A model generated the notes under the pieces. The model made no database searches, was not told the origin of the DNA, and saw only the letters and a program-made list of their open reading frames with translations. From Mariannaea sp. PMI_226 (Eukaryota; Ascomycota; Sordariomycetes; Hypocreales; Nectriaceae), in contig JANFOG010000020.1 in assembly GCA_024336345.1 (NCBI GenBank), positions 62,001 through 126,000 on the forward strand: a stretch of DNA of 64,000 nucleotides. Direction: 5' to 3'. Both the position numbers and the translations under genes were made by a program. This document shows positions 44,915 to 55,904 of the stretch, piece by piece (position 1 is the stretch's first letter; the number at the start of each line of letters is the position of its first letter).

Positions 44915-45879
44915 TAGATGATGGGGACAGTTCGGCAATGATACAAGCAGATGTAGGATGGGCGGTACGCACCGCCGTGAGCAGTTCGGCGCGGAACGGG
45001 GTGGTCGGAGTCGGCGGGGTCATCGAGTTTCCTGCATCGGTGCGAGGAGGGCCGAAGCTTGAGCGCTTCTCCTTCACACTCGGCATGAGAACGGAGCAGA
45101 ACCCGTTCTCTGGGGAACTGGCGGCGATGGCATATGCATTGAGACACTTGCCCAACCTCGAGTACCGAAGTGTGGCACTATTGGCGAGCAACAAAGCCGC
45201 CGTGCTTACGATCCGAAGCCCTCGCCAGCAGTCCGGCCAAGAATATGTTGGATGCATATATGACTCTATTAACTCATTAAAGGTCAAGCGGAATGTAGTG
45301 GCTGCTGTATGGATACCCACCAGTGCTGAACACAGGCTCTTGAAGATGGCTAAGAAAGAAGCGCGAGCTGCAAGCCGAGAAGGTGTCGTCCCGGCCCGGA
45401 AGTTTCCCAGAATGCGATCAACGACCCTGAACATAGCTCAATCAGGTGAGCGTACTAGAAAACAGCTACCAGATAATGTCGGGAGGTTTTCAAAGAAGGT
45501 CGATATTGCACTCCCAGGCAAGCACACCCGATTGCTCTATGATGGCTTATCACGGAAAGAAGCCAGCGTATTATCACAGCTTAGGACAGGCATGGCCAGG
45601 CTGAACGGGTACCTCTTCCGGATCAGAATAGCAGCGTCACAGAAATGCGTATGCGGGCATGCGATAGAGACAGTAGAGCACTGTCTCTTTCGATGCACGA
45701 AATGGACAGCGCATAGGACTGAAATGTTGCAGTGCACGGAGACATTGAGAGGAAACCTCTCGTTCTACCTAGGAGGAAAATCACCTTCAGATGACGCAAA
45801 GTGGACGCCAAACATGCAGGCAGTCCATGCAACTATACGATTTGCAATGGCCACAGGCCGACTCGACACACAATACTGA
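44893..45879 (+). pseudogene. LINE ORF2 C-terminal part: RNase H-like region and CCHC tail, out of frame
   Basis: This frame starts inside the end of ORF2 and continues its natural protein ([20 protein letters not shown]). GELAAMAYALRHLPN fits the RNase H Glu helix and AEHRLLKMAKKEARAAS the last helix. The usual third Asp (DNQAA-like site) is replaced by ASNKAAV, so activity is doubtful. The tail CVCGHAIETVEHCLFRC is the C-terminal zinc motif seen in such LINEs. A single-base-class indel near 44890-44912 separates it from ORF2. Confidence 0.8.
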
Positions 45880-46089
45880 AACCAGATTGCAAGAATCTCA
45901 CCCACTTAACCTACTTGCACTTAACACCAAACACCTCGTGTCATAAAAGCGGACGTCGCTTCAGCCGCCGTAGATAGGACGTTGAACACTTGAAGAATAG
46001 CCTTCAAGCTAGTCCGCTGGCTATACTAGTAAATCACGGGAAAACGCAGGGAGCAATAGGGTAGAAGGAAAAGCACAATTGAGGAATAG

Positions 46090-46230
46090 GCGCAGTATGG
46101 GCTCGAGGAGGCCTATTCCAATTCATATGGGGAAAAGCAAGGTACAGTCTGGGCTTTAGGAAATGCGGACACAAATTGAGCAATGTGTAGCCCAGCATGG
46201 GCTTGGGGAGGCGAGGGCGAAACCAGGCAA
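46090..46230 (-). repeat. AAGCCCATA-type dispersed repeat, copy 3 (inverted, within the LINE 3' region)
   Basis: Reverse complement reads AGCCCATGCTGGGC, ATTGCTCAATTTGTGTC and TTCCTAAAGCCCAGACTG, matching the order in the copies at 35181 and 41467 with more divergence. It lies between the LINE coding region and its (ATTGT)n tail. Confidence 0.5.
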
Positions 46231-46319
46231 TGTACGTACGACTTAGTGACTAGTGCCCTATCGGCCAATATAAGCCGCCGGGCGTAATAAATTGTATTGT
46301 ATTGTATTGTATTGTATTC

Positions 46320-46456
46320 ATCCAATTCAGTATCTTCGTCTTGTTCTTGTTGTTCTTCGTTCAGTTTCTGCCCCTGAAGCTTCTACTGGTTCTATGCGCA
46401 ATCTTAAGATCCCTGCCCGGCATGTGACACCCCAGCATATGCCTTCTGTTCAGCAC
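46320..46456 (+). repeat. Dispersed coding-like repeat, copy 2
   Basis: Starts immediately after the LINE tail. It reads HPIQYLRLVLVVL, then SVSAPEASTGSMRNLKIPAR and HVTPQHMPSVQ before a stop, matching copy 1 (23800-24000, minus) at both DNA and protein level. Its left part, present in copies 1 and 3, is missing, as if cut by the LINE. Confidence 0.65.
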
Positions 46457-46459
46457 TAG

Positions 46460-47520
46460 ATCACACTAGCTTCTTGGTGCTGAGGTCCGAAACAGCGACG
46501 TGATCGGCCAATGTTAAGAACCTGAAACGGGGTGTTGCTCTCTTTTGAACAGGGAAAAAAAAAAGGCTTCACGAGCCATACAGGCATTGTATGCAATTGT
46601 TCGCGTGTGTGTAGTAGAGGCTACGAAACAGGCTGCGAAGTATAATAATTATCCTCCAAGAAGCCGATGGGATCTATTCTGACCATTGCTCGACCACTAC
46701 GCTTCATTTATGAATGAGAGTATTATCCGTAAATACAGTCGGCCCGAGCCTGCTGGCCGTAAGGTCCCAAGGGATAACCCGGAGCACAGTAATCTTTGTT
46801 GGCAGAGAGTATCGGAGCGATATCAAGTTATAAGTGAAACGGTAGGAACCGAGTAAGAAACATATCGTTTCGTTTTTTTAATGCACAAGTAGATTGTGGT
46901 AACCAAGTTGTAGTGAAAGCTGAGTAGCTAAGTGGGCTATCTGATGGTAATGACTGTAGTCTTATACAATACGTAGTTTGAGTAAAGGGGTTCGCGATGA
47001 TTTGTGGGCGAAACAAGGGAACTCATGTTGATTTGCTAGCCATTTCTACCCGATATGAGTGGATTTAGTATTTCTCTTTCATATAACGATTGTGCAATTT
47101 GCTGCAATTTCGCCTTGATTCTTGAATTACCATGTTGTAGCTACAAAAACCCACTCTCCATGCCCAACAAGTTCTTATGAATAATGCACAATATCAACCC
47201 TGCAGTAGTTCATAAATATTCACCTTGAAATCCTAGTGTTAGGTTTAAATAGCGACAACATATATAACCTTTGCTTCTATAAAAGCAAGCTATGTCCCAA
47301 TAGGACCGATTTGCAAGAAGCCGAGTCGTTGCGGGCAACATAAGCCCACCGCGGTATCCCCAGCTCCTTGTATATCTTCATACCCCTGATGCCAGCCTTT
47401 GAGGGGCCTCCGTCTTCATACTTTCAAATTGCAATGGTCTTGGACGAAAAGAAACATGCTTTTGACAAAAGGGAGTCATGCCGAGACCAACCAAATCGCC
47501 ACAATTGTTTTATGGCCATA
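46460..47520. other. Intergenic, no supported gene
   Basis: Short frames only. Right side contains the 3' UTR of the minus-strand gene at 47523-48878. Confidence 0.35.
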
Positions 47521-47522
47521 TT

Positions 47523-48878
47523 TTATCCAACCGCAACGCCCAAAGGAGATCCTTCACTGATACATCGTTTCTTTCCGATCGGCCCAGGCTCATCAGAGTC
47601 TTCTTTCAAACTGCCACTGAGAGCCTCTGAAAGGGTGTCGTGTTCTCGCTTTCTAGTCACCTGATTTTCCGGATCCTTTTCCCAGGTCTCAATTTGGTTA
47701 ATGTCGAATTTGCCAACTACTTCGTATCCTAAAGCCTTGCCTAACCGTTCCCTAAGACCCAGAATAGGCCATATTGGGACACGCGCGTACTCGATCCGGA
47801 TTCCAGACTTTGCAGCACCATCATCATTTAGTGATGCATTAAACGGATTGTGAAATTTCTCGAGAAAAGTCGGGGTTATGTATCCCGTATATACAATGAA
47901 GTCGGACGTGTCCTTGTCATGCGTGAGGATTCTCAACGTGATGTCTTGAAAATTTGGGCTTGGTGGAATTCCCCCATTGGGGTCGATTGGCGAGTCTCTT
48001 GCAAGAGATGTGTGTGGTGCTGGGTAGTAATATTTTTGAGCCATTGCTAGAAAAAGTCCCACAAAGTAGGGGTCCTGGTTTGTATTTGCTGGCAAAATTT
48101 GTCTTTGTCGAAGTTCCTGCAACCGTGAGACCGGCTCATTCCAACTGCCCCCCGGTCCTTGGGGGACTCGGAATAGGTTCTGTCTTATAGTTGCAAGATG
48201 GTTCTTGCCGATATAGCACATCATAGGTCGGTTAGTACGGGTTGGTGAGGGGGTGCTGGGAAGTGGAGATGGATTAAATGAATCGGCAGTCCGCGTTGAT
48301 ACTGAGCGGAAGTAAGAATAGGAAGACTTCGTTCCGTCTGAAGGGAAATCCCACATGATTTGAGAGCGTACAGAATCCCGATACACGCGACCACCAAAGT
48401 AGAGGTGCAATTTAGGAACGTCCTGCGGTTTGCCAAAAGGTTCGGGCCATAGCGTTGCTAGTATAGTCATGATCGCGTTTGTGCAGAGAATATCGTTCAT
48501 CAAATCAGGGAGGAGGATTTGGGTGAGCGCATCGCTCAAGGTAATAATAGTAGCTGAAGGTTTCATGTGGCCTTGCGAGGGTGGTGATCCAGGTAGCATG
48601 GTAGGCTTGGGAGCATCACAGGCGGGCAACTCTGCCCATTGCGCCCCAAGGAGTTGAGCGTGTAAGTCGAGCCAAAGGATAGGGGGCAAGAATAGCGATG
48701 TGCCGGAATGTTGGTGGAACAAATCGTATAAAGAATTCTTTTTTGGACGATATATGCGACGCCGTCTGTGTTGCTTGGGAAGAGAAGTGGGCGGTTGAGA
48801 GGTCGCGAGCGTCGAGTTGGAAGATGAGATAGACAGCACTTGGCTGCTGGAGGGGCGAGCGGTGGCCATGCCGACCAA
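47523..48878 (-). CDS. Unknown protein, 451 aa
   Basis: A continuous 451-codon frame. The start may be the Met at 48878 or the one three codons later (MATARPSSS). The N-terminus is Ser/Thr-rich with a basic patch (KQHRRRRIYRPKK). The centre looks folded: LHLYFGGRVYRDSVRSQIMW, RPMMCYIGKNHLATIRQNLF, DPYFVGLFLAMAQKYYYP, DITLRILTHDKDTSDFIVYT, GYITPTFLEKFHNP. The C-terminus has KKR and could carry a nuclear signal. The pattern suggests a conserved fungal-specific protein of unknown function, with no signal peptide or membrane segment. Confidence 0.7.
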   Translation of the reverse strand: MVGMATARPSSSQVLSISSSNSTLATSQPPTSLPKQHRRRRIYRPKKNSLYDLFHQHSGTSLFLPPILWLDLHAQLLGAQWAELPACDAPKPTMLPGSPPSQGHMKPSATIITLSDALTQILLPDLMNDILCTNAIMTILATLWPEPFGKPQDVPKLHLYFGGRVYRDSVRSQIMWDFPSDGTKSSYSYFRSVSTRTADSFNPSPLPSTPSPTRTNRPMMCYIGKNHLATIRQNLFRVPQGPGGSWNEPVSRLQELRQRQILPANTNQDPYFVGLFLAMAQKYYYPAPHTSLARDSPIDPNGGIPPSPNFQDITLRILTHDKDTSDFIVYTGYITPTFLEKFHNPFNASLNDDGAAKSGIRIEYARVPIWPILGLRERLGKALGYEVVGKFDINQIETWEKDPENQVTRKREHDTLSEALSGSLKEDSDEPGPIGKKRCISEGSPLGVAVG

Positions 48879-48879
48879 T

Positions 48880-49335
48880 CTGCGCAGCTACTAAGCGAAA
48901 ACCTCTGTTGCCGGAGAATATACTGATAAAGCGCGAAGGGATTAACGACCTGGGCTGACGACAGAGGAGCAGGATATGGTACAGATGATCGGCTGAGAGA
49001 GGAGCTCATCTGAAAGCGGGGTGGGAGCAGCTAATAACTCGAACTGAATCAGAGCGCCCAATGTTACCCACCGTAGATCTGCCCTGTTTTTTTGAGTTTG
49101 ACGGTTGTGCAAAAGGCTACTCAGTTTGCCGTCTCCTTCAGTATCTTCCCGGCCATTAATCAACGCTCTGCACCGTATTTTAACGCTTCAAACCGTCCGA
49201 ATCTTGCTACTAGGCCAAGTACAGTTGAACGCTAGGCAATTGCCAAGAACGGGCGAGCACGGGCTTGCGGCCCTGGGGAAGAGAAGGAAGAAAAGAGGTG
49301 TCTGTTAACGGTCACGAAATAAAGTCTGTGTGGCA
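48880..49335. other. Intergenic, probably promoter of the 47523-48878 gene
   Basis: No supported gene; overlapping short frames only. Confidence 0.35.
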
Positions 49336-49339
49336 CAAG

Positions 49340-49681
49340 TCAGATGCAACGCAAAGGACAAGATATGGGTTGAAAGATCTGGTGAGACACGAAGAAATAA
49401 ATGTTCATCATGACAGCAAACAGTGTGAGGACGTTTATTCAGGGCGCTTTCCTTTCACGGGTGGGGCTGGCGCGAGACAGAAGCGAACTCACGTGAGTGT
49501 TACCCAAGATAGCCACTTGATGATTGCCACAGGAAGGGACATCGGTGACGTGAGTGTATCGCTGGCCTGAGGCAGAAATGTAGCAAGGCAGCCTCCCATC
49601 ACCCTTTACTACTTCCATATTGATGGTCGTAAAAGAAGCGCTCGGCGGATTCTCTCTTATCACCGGTGGAAAACTGAGCAT
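49340..49681 (-). CDS. Possible small two-exon gene, 75 aa (low confidence)
   Basis: Exon 49681-49493 joins exon 49378-49340 through a 114-base intron with a perfect GTGAGT donor and a CACCAG acceptor, in frame. The product contains INMEVVKGDGRLPCYISASG and DVPSCGNHQVAILGNTH. No family or signal peptide is recognised. The intron is longer than others in the window, which lowers confidence. Confidence 0.3.
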
Positions 49682-49684
49682 ACT

Positions 49685-50165
49685 TTTGATATAAGCTATC
49701 TTGTGTCAAAGAACTGGTCGTTGGTTCAAGTGTGCGAAGAAATGGAAGGGGATGAATGAATTAGTATCCCATTGGCCGGGGGCCGGGGTTGGTGGCTTTT
49801 GACTAGAGCATTCAATATTATACGAGGATGATGTCCAGGTAGTACCGTAGTGTATAGCTTGAGGTTTCGTGTTACAATTTCTCGTAGGAGTGAGGTAAAG
49901 GATTATGCTGTAGATCTGAGTGGAACGTTGTGAACTGCAGGGAAAGGTGCTACTCCTCCCCTGAATCCTAACTAGAGCAAGACGCGACAGTCAACCCGTA
50001 TTTGATTGATTATTGCTTTTACAAGCCACCCTTATTACACCAGGCGGAAATGAGACGATGAGGTAACCGCAGGTGGATTATTTTATTCGCAACTGTCTAC
50101 TGGCACTGATTGCCAGGTGGCCGAGCAGGACCACTACAGGGGAATTTCCCTTCTATCAACTTAGG
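49685..50165. other. Intergenic, no supported gene
   Basis: Nothing recognised. Confidence 0.35.
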
Positions 50166-50167
50166 CG

Positions 50168-50422
50168 TCATCGTCGATACAGAAACTTCTCGTTGATACG
50201 GCCTCCAAGATTCCCAATGACCTCTGCACGGTCATGCTGGATAATATGAGCGCATGACGGGTATGTATTATTCTGTGGGTCTTTGAGGCACTCCAACATC
50301 AAGCGAATGATCCCCAATAGACTAGATGAGCTGGAGGCTACGCAGGGTGACTGAGAGCAGCAGAAGCAACTGTGCAAGGGCGAGTTCACGCTATAGGAGG
50401 GAGCCTGTATTCTCGACGCCAT
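50168..50422 (-). CDS. Possible small protein, 84 aa (low confidence)
   Basis: Frame starts MASRIQAPSYSVNSPLHSC and contains a helical stretch LLGIIRLMLECLKDP followed by NTYPSCAHIIQHDRAEVIGN. Four Cys are in the first half (CFCC, SPC). There is no signal peptide or known family, and it might be an exon of a larger decayed gene. Confidence 0.3.
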   Translation of the reverse strand: MASRIQAPSYSVNSPLHSCFCCSQSPCVASSSSSLLGIIRLMLECLKDPQNNTYPSCAHIIQHDRAEVIGNLGGRINEKFLYRR

Positions 50423-50548
50423 TTTTTCTCGAACGGCAGCGAATGAAATGGTAGTAGTGCAGGAGCAATTATGTCGAGCGGAGGCTGTTATACGGTTAGC
50501 GCGAGCCTATACGAGGAGGCATAGCTAGCCGAAACGGTAAAGGCATCA

Positions 50549-50685
50549 CCAGCTATAAGCTATATAAGTGAAGCACAGCCTATAGCAACTATGTCTATGG
50601 GAGCTTGCATGGACAAGGCACTATAAACAACCTCGTCGATAGAAGAAATCTATGATAGCCTGCCGTAGGACCTCTATAACTAGAA
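50549..50685. mobile_element. Diverged relative of the 3568-3713 MITE
   Basis: CAGCTATAAGCTATATAAG at the left, TATAGCAACTATGTC inside and GCCTGCCGTAGGACCTCTAT at the right match the 3568-3713 element in order and spacing. The right end is degraded (CTATAACTAG). Confidence 0.4.
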
Positions 50686-50689
50686 AAGA

Positions 50690-51035
50690 TTCTGAAGGAT
50701 GTAGGATATGCAGGTTGAATGTTTGTGCAGGTAAGGAAGAAGTGTTGTTGTAGTACGCAGGGGGTGCTGGGTGCATTTTATGAAAACGTTATTATTGTAT
50801 TGATTGTAGTTATTTGTTTTAAGGAACGTGAAGGCCCCATTTTATATTCAATATGAGCCTGATTCCTACGAGATCGCCACCGTCTAGGACGTCTTTAGAG
50901 TTTATGTCATGAAGTCGAGGGGAAACCTTAATTCTTCCAACAAAAGTAGGTAACATGTCGCCAACGGCCCGAAGGCCCCGGCTATGGCCATACATTGTTC
51001 TAGTATAATTTCTTCCTCCATGAACTTGAGGACTA
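50690..51035. other. No supported gene
   Basis: Nothing recognised between the MITE-like element and the LINE remnant. Confidence 0.35.
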
Positions 51036-51039
51036 TGAA

Positions 51040-52080
51040 ACCAACGTAAGATGATTAACTACTAGATGAAAAAATAGGAGGACGGAGCTGCTCACCGCAA
51101 CGCGTATGGCCCAGCCTGCTCTTGCCTCTTTCATTGCTGAGTCGTCAGTAGTGGTTTCCACTCGATTTTCCCGTGGCGCTAATATGAAAGGTTGAATTGT
51201 TTTAAACTGCTCCATTAGTATGCTGCCGAGTTCTGTCGCTACCTGGTAGGGAGGTAACCGATAAGATCTTTTAAACGCTCGTATGCGGGACGTAAGTCTG
51301 CGAAGAGGGTTAGTGTCAGGCAATTTGTGGATGTTCGTCCACATTTTGATTGCCCTCTTCTAGAATCGATGCTGTGCTGAGTTGATATGAGCTTTTGCTT
51401 CTGCCACGCTAGCTGCCACAGTGCTAAACGTCCCAATGACAGCCTGTGCTCCTACTTTCTGAACTCTGTTAATGGGTCCTATGATTTGTCTCTGACCTGA
51501 TGCATCCACACATTGGAGGCATAGTCTACCACTGGAACTGTTGTAGCTGTGCAAAGCTGTCTTGTTGTTGCTGGTGATAGGCCCGTTAGCTTCTTTAGGG
51601 CCATGCCGCCCCCGGACCGTTAGAGGCTGCCCTCATGATATGTTCCTTATATTTGAGCCCAGTATCCATGATGACCCATAGGATCTTGACTTGAACTTTC
51701 GGTTGGATTATCTGTTCCTTAATCGTGAAAGGTCCTGAGTTGGTTTTGTGGGCTTTCCGGGTAAAGTGTATAATAGCCGTTTTATCCATCTCAAATGTTG
51801 CGCCGCTTCTCTATTCCCAATCCAATGCCTCTGTAAGTATGGGTTCGAGTCCTTGCGGTTGCTTTGTGTTGTCAGCCCTGTGATCCAGGCTGTGAAATCA
51901 TCCACAAATGCACTTGCTCCTCCATTACTATCGATGCGCCGCTGCACTAAGTCTGCATTGAAGAAAAGGAACAAGTTTGGGGAGAGCGAAGACCCTTCGG
52001 GTAGGCCAGCCTGTGGTAGGTCTCGAGAGTCTGACGACTCCGTTGATGTGGATTGTTGCCGTGCGATGTGAGCAAATGCT
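51040..52080 (-). pseudogene. Decayed LINE copy (RT to start of RNase H)
   Basis: Minus-strand pieces in several frames align in order with ORF2 of the 42-46 kb [120 protein letters not shown] and FILAPRENRVETTTDDSAM. Frameshifts and deletions separate them. The 5' and 3' parts are missing. Its uninterrupted join LAPRENRVETTTDD helps show that the other copy is frameshifted there. Confidence 0.85.
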
Positions 52081-52235
52081 TGTACCCACCGGGTAATACT
52101 GTAGTCTACACGCGAATAATTGTATACAATGCAAGTAGTGTGCGTGTGAGAGATATTCTTAAAACCCATGTTCATATTTGAATGATAGCACCACACGTTT
52201 CGAGTTGCCCAATAATGTTGCGGGCTAGAGCGTAT

Positions 52236-52350
52236 CGAGCGCCCGCCTCGTCATCTTGTGAGAAGTATTTTAGGTAGCTCTTTGTACACTGAAATTTGGA
52301 TGTGCACAGCAAAATAAAAACTGTAAAAGAAAAAGTAAACGGGCGCTCGT
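52236..52350. mobile_element. MITE-like element, GAGCGCCCG ends, copy 2
   Basis: Left end CGAGCGCCCGCC and right end GGGCGCTCG are inverted repeats. The interior (AATTTGGATG, CACAGCAAAATAAAAA, TGTAAA) matches 24418-24532. Confidence 0.65.
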
Positions 52351-52577
52351 TTCGTTCTACTTTGTATTACAATACAGTACAGCACTGTACAGTTCTTTAG
52401 CTCCTAACAGTATTTTTTGGCCCATCATCCAATTTCATACCTTGCAGGGTTCGTCTCCTCTAGTAGGATACTAAAAAAGAAGGCATTCCTTTCTAGCCCT
52501 ATTCTGAGTATATATATGATTATTTGTCGCTTCCATCTTCTTGCTGAATCAGTTGTATTAGATGAGGAGATTTCGTC

Positions 52578-53129
52578 ATGACTTCAAGATATTCAATAAC
52601 CGACACGGCACAGTTTGCACAATCCAAGGGTCTCCCGATAAACCCACATGATAAGTCTCAAATTAAACTGTTCGCCTCACTATGTGAAATCTCAAAAAAA
52701 GACATAGAAAACCGAGTTCAAAAGCAAGCCATAATTCAGAAGTGGCAACTAAAACAGTATTTAGAGTATCTAAATGGGCTTGACCCTGAAACTGTCACTT
52801 ACGTCTTTGCTATTCTCGATGCTCCAGAGATGTGGAGGCAATATATAATGAAATTGGAAGAAGATGAAAGAAGGCTTGAGTTTGAAAGACTTCTAATGGC
52901 TTTAACCATTATTCAAAACGACCAGGCGCGATTCAGGCCAGTTGGCAACGTTCCTATCGCAAACGCCTATATTCCAGAAGCTTATGATACCCTTACACAA
53001 AAATGGATTGCTTTAACACGATCTTGTTATATATGCAAATCGGTTTTGAAGGGTGGAGTTGATGTGGTCGAAACAATTCCTAATTCACTGGTTTTACATT
53101 TATCTTGTATTGAGCGGTTGCAGAAATAG
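52578..53129 (+). CDS. Hypothetical protein, 183 aa
   Basis: Single-exon, AT-rich frame with a clear start. The product is rich in helices (CEISKKDIENRVQKQAIIQK, KLEEDERRLEFERLLMALT) and ends with a possible metal-binding pair CYIC and a later Cys (SCIERLQK). No signal peptide or known family. AT-rich codon use resembles the other orphan genes at 55.1, 56.5 and 58.1 kb and differs from the GC-richer chitinase and P450. Confidence 0.55.
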   Translation: MTSRYSITDTAQFAQSKGLPINPHDKSQIKLFASLCEISKKDIENRVQKQAIIQKWQLKQYLEYLNGLDPETVTYVFAILDAPEMWRQYIMKLEEDERRLEFERLLMALTIIQNDQARFRPVGNVPIANAYIPEAYDTLTQKWIALTRSCYICKSVLKGGVDVVETIPNSLVLHLSCIERLQK

Positions 53130-53134
53130 GTTGT

Positions 53135-55050
53135 CATCTGAAGGGCCAGAAAGCATGCAGCATCAGCGTTCATGCCATTTGTAAAAAAGTATCTACAAAC
53201 TATGCCGAATTTATATGCTAGAGTTTCTTTAGCCCTCAACAGGAAACGTTTCCCCACGACTTATCTTTGATCGAAATCTTGTCTATCCAAACCCAGATGT
53301 AGCTAAAGGATGGACAATCAGTAAGACCATGCGGAAATTAGTCTGCGATACAGAATCTAGCGTCTATTAAAGGTTGGAGCCAAGCTGCGGCCGTGGCCAT
53401 GATCACTCAATTTGAGTCAACCAATCGTACCAAAATGAAAAAACATACCTGGTGGGATGCACTGTAGTGAATCTCCTTTATTGTTGTTAGTTATCACTAT
53501 CGACCGGACGTCGAGACTAAAAACTTCCTGATTCTTCTTCGTTAAGACTTTTAATAGCTGAAATAAATAATCTCTATCACAGTAACGCTACCAAGAATTA
53601 CCGGCATGATAACCCTAGGATATAATGAAAGTGCTCTGCCACCACTCCGGATTTTTCATATTCAAAACTTCTTAGGAGAGTAGTGCACTGCACAGAACTT
53701 TTAGTTAGATCATAAACCTAGGTCAGTATTAGCCTACTGCCCAAACTTGAATATACGTTGAAACCCTAATATTGCTACTGGTTACTTATACCCTTCCGTC
53801 CCCGTTAACGATAATTAAAATACATAGGATCTAAATATACCGTTGAGCCTGAATACAGTATTATTGGTTTAATTGAAATTGTACTATTACGAAATACGTC
53901 AGTTTCGTTTGAGAGCCGAGCCAATCAATCGCCCAATAGAGTTGCCTGAACGTACAACGGGCGGAAGTAAGCGACCCGGAATCTATTGTTTGCTGTTAGA
54001 TCGCATTTCCAGTCGCTAAGCTTCCCTTAGAGTGCCATTAACTGATAAAGATTGCGAAATTAAACGCCAGCATTGAAAGATAATTGAGATACTCCGAATT
54101 TCGTGCCATACAGTCAGCCCAAGCCTATTGGCTCGAGTCTATATGGGAAAACATAGCTAGACAACCAAATCTTTCTATACCTTGAAGTTACCCCTATCGT
54201 ACGTCACGTTTCATTTCATAAAACAGATATCCGGTCGGCCAGACCTTCCCAGTAGATCGGGTCCGAGAATAGCTGAAAAGAAAAGACATACAAATTACGA
54301 TCTCACCAGTTTCACGCTTAGAATACCGATGCTAGATATGACGTTTCTTTCTTTCTGAACTTGCGTGATTTGGTTGACCCTATTGATATGCATCACCAGT
54401 AGAACACACAGGACTGGACTGCTGCTCTGGCAGGAATGGATCATATTAAGGATTGATCCTCTTAAGAAAACCAATCAATCAAGAGTACGTACGCAAGAGC
54501 CCGTACATATCATCTAGACCCCGAGGCATTATGACCCCTGGCTTTCTTATGCATCACCAGGATTATTTCACCGTCCACAATATGTCTCTAATGGCCATAC
54601 ATCGGTTGATCCCAGATATGAGTAGTGGTAACTCATGCAACCCCAAGATCGGACTTCTCATACCCAGAACCTCCAATGCATGCCTACTCTTTGGGAATAA
54701 GCGTTAATAAAATACATTGCTAGACTAGGAACTGTTATTGTCGCATAATTAGCTGACATAGAATCGCTTTCTTTGTTCATCACACGAGGAATGCAGACCG
54801 TGCTCCATCTAGGAATAGGGAGTGACTTTCTGTAATGTAATAAGAGGAAATAACACTTCTGTGCTGTGCCTCTCGTCAAACACAACTGTAAAATGAACCA
54901 ACTGTCATTCTAATTCTAAATAACGGTGGACTTACGTAGGAGGTTTACTATTGGCTCTTCCATTTTACAAGGTCAACAGTTTCGAAGATATTTATTGGTT
55001 TTTACCTACTGTACACGAATATAATACTAATGCCACTACTTTCTCGCAAA
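53135..55050. other. 1.9-kb AT-rich stretch without a supported gene
   Basis: Only short frames; no splice pattern, repeat family or motif was found. It separates two orphan genes. Confidence 0.4.
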
Positions 55051-55056
55051 CTAGTT

Positions 55057-55635
55057 CTAAGGATATGAAAGATATTGACGGACTACCTTCTCTCCATTCA
55101 CGATAGCGGCAAACATCCAATGGGCCTGTAAGAGGTGTAATTCTGCCTTAGTCACTTGCTTATCCTGCTTCAAACTTACAGCCTGTGTAGGCCCTCGCAT
55201 AACGTCGGATCGGTTGGGCAGGATGGGTTTAAGATTACGGCCAAGTTGATGTCCTTCAAGGTATTTTAGATGAAAGTCTAATCTCCCCAATTGATAGTCA
55301 GGTATGCTGAGGATGATGTTTGACTCTTTGATGAGGATCTGAGATTTCTCTTCGTCGTACCATCGCCACTCCTTAAGAGAATCAAAAAACTCGATATTCA
55401 AGGGAAACATAGGGTCCTCCTGTTTTATGTCATTCCAGGCCTGCTCGCCACGTATATCCACATTGAAGAGGAGCAACAAAGCTAGATAGAGTGGCTTTTC
55501 AGAAGCGCAATGTATGGGACTGCCCACAGACCCGAGATCATCACCGAAAATCAAGGCTGACAGATTGCCTTTCTCGAGCTGGTCCACCCACATCGAGCTT
55601 CTGAACAAGGCATCGTGAACGGAGTCTCTTGACAT
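55057..55635 (-). CDS. Hypothetical protein, 192 aa
   Basis: Uninterrupted frame with a balanced, folded-looking composition: EKPLYLALLLLFNVDIRGEQ, QILIKESNIILSIPDYQLGR, LHLLQAHWMFAAIVNGEKVV. No signal peptide, membrane segment or recognised motif. The context is a run of small AT-rich orphan genes. Probably real; function unknown. Confidence 0.55.
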   Translation of the reverse strand: MSRDSVHDALFRSSMWVDQLEKGNLSALIFGDDLGSVGSPIHCASEKPLYLALLLLFNVDIRGEQAWNDIKQEDPMFPLNIEFFDSLKEWRWYDEEKSQILIKESNIILSIPDYQLGRLDFHLKYLEGHQLGRNLKPILPNRSDVMRGPTQAVSLKQDKQVTKAELHLLQAHWMFAAIVNGEKVVRQYLSYP

Positions 55636-55789
55636 TGTTGAAATGGTGAGTTAGTTGAGTGATTGTTATAATTCAAAATGTGATCCTGCTACTTCTAGCC
55701 TTATATAGACATAGGACATTCATTGTTTGAACCTATTTCCCCCCTTGTATGGTCTGGATACGAATTCCGCCGGCCTAAACGCACGAACA

Positions 55790-55900
55790 TTAGAGAAACT
55801 GTCAGACATTACGTGTATTCGGTCCGTTGATCCAATTCAGTGTCTTCCTCATGTCGTTGTTGTTCGTTTAGTTTCTACCCCTGAAGGCCTGACGAACAGG
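55790..55900 (+). repeat. Dispersed coding-like repeat, copy 3
   Basis: Reads LSDITCIRSVDPIQCLPHVV and then a VSTPEG-like block. It matches copy 1 from the CAGACATTACGTG block to CCTGAAG, but without copy 1's 4-base insertion. Beyond that point the sequence differs. Confidence 0.6.
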
Positions 55901-55904
55901 CCTG

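Larger units (their letters stand above)
41980..46319 (+). mobile_element. Tad1-like LINE retrotransposon, 5'-truncated
   Basis: The element comprises the last 45 codons of ORF1 (zinc knuckle), a complete endonuclease-reverse transcriptase ORF2, a frameshifted RNase H part, a ~400-base 3' region and a terminal (ATTGT)n tail at 46286-46319. Missing ORF1 sequence indicates 5' truncation at ~41980, the usual result of incomplete target-primed reverse transcription. A decayed relative lies at 51040-52080 on the minus strand. Confidence 0.9.

Noticed and set aside
43709..45434. Minus-strand frames opposite the LINE
   Set aside because: Antisense shadows of ORF2 and RNase H with no motifs.
42110..46319. 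Viral origin of the reverse transcriptase
   Set aside because: The domain order endonuclease, RT, RNase H and lack of LTRs or integrase fit a Tad1-like LINE.
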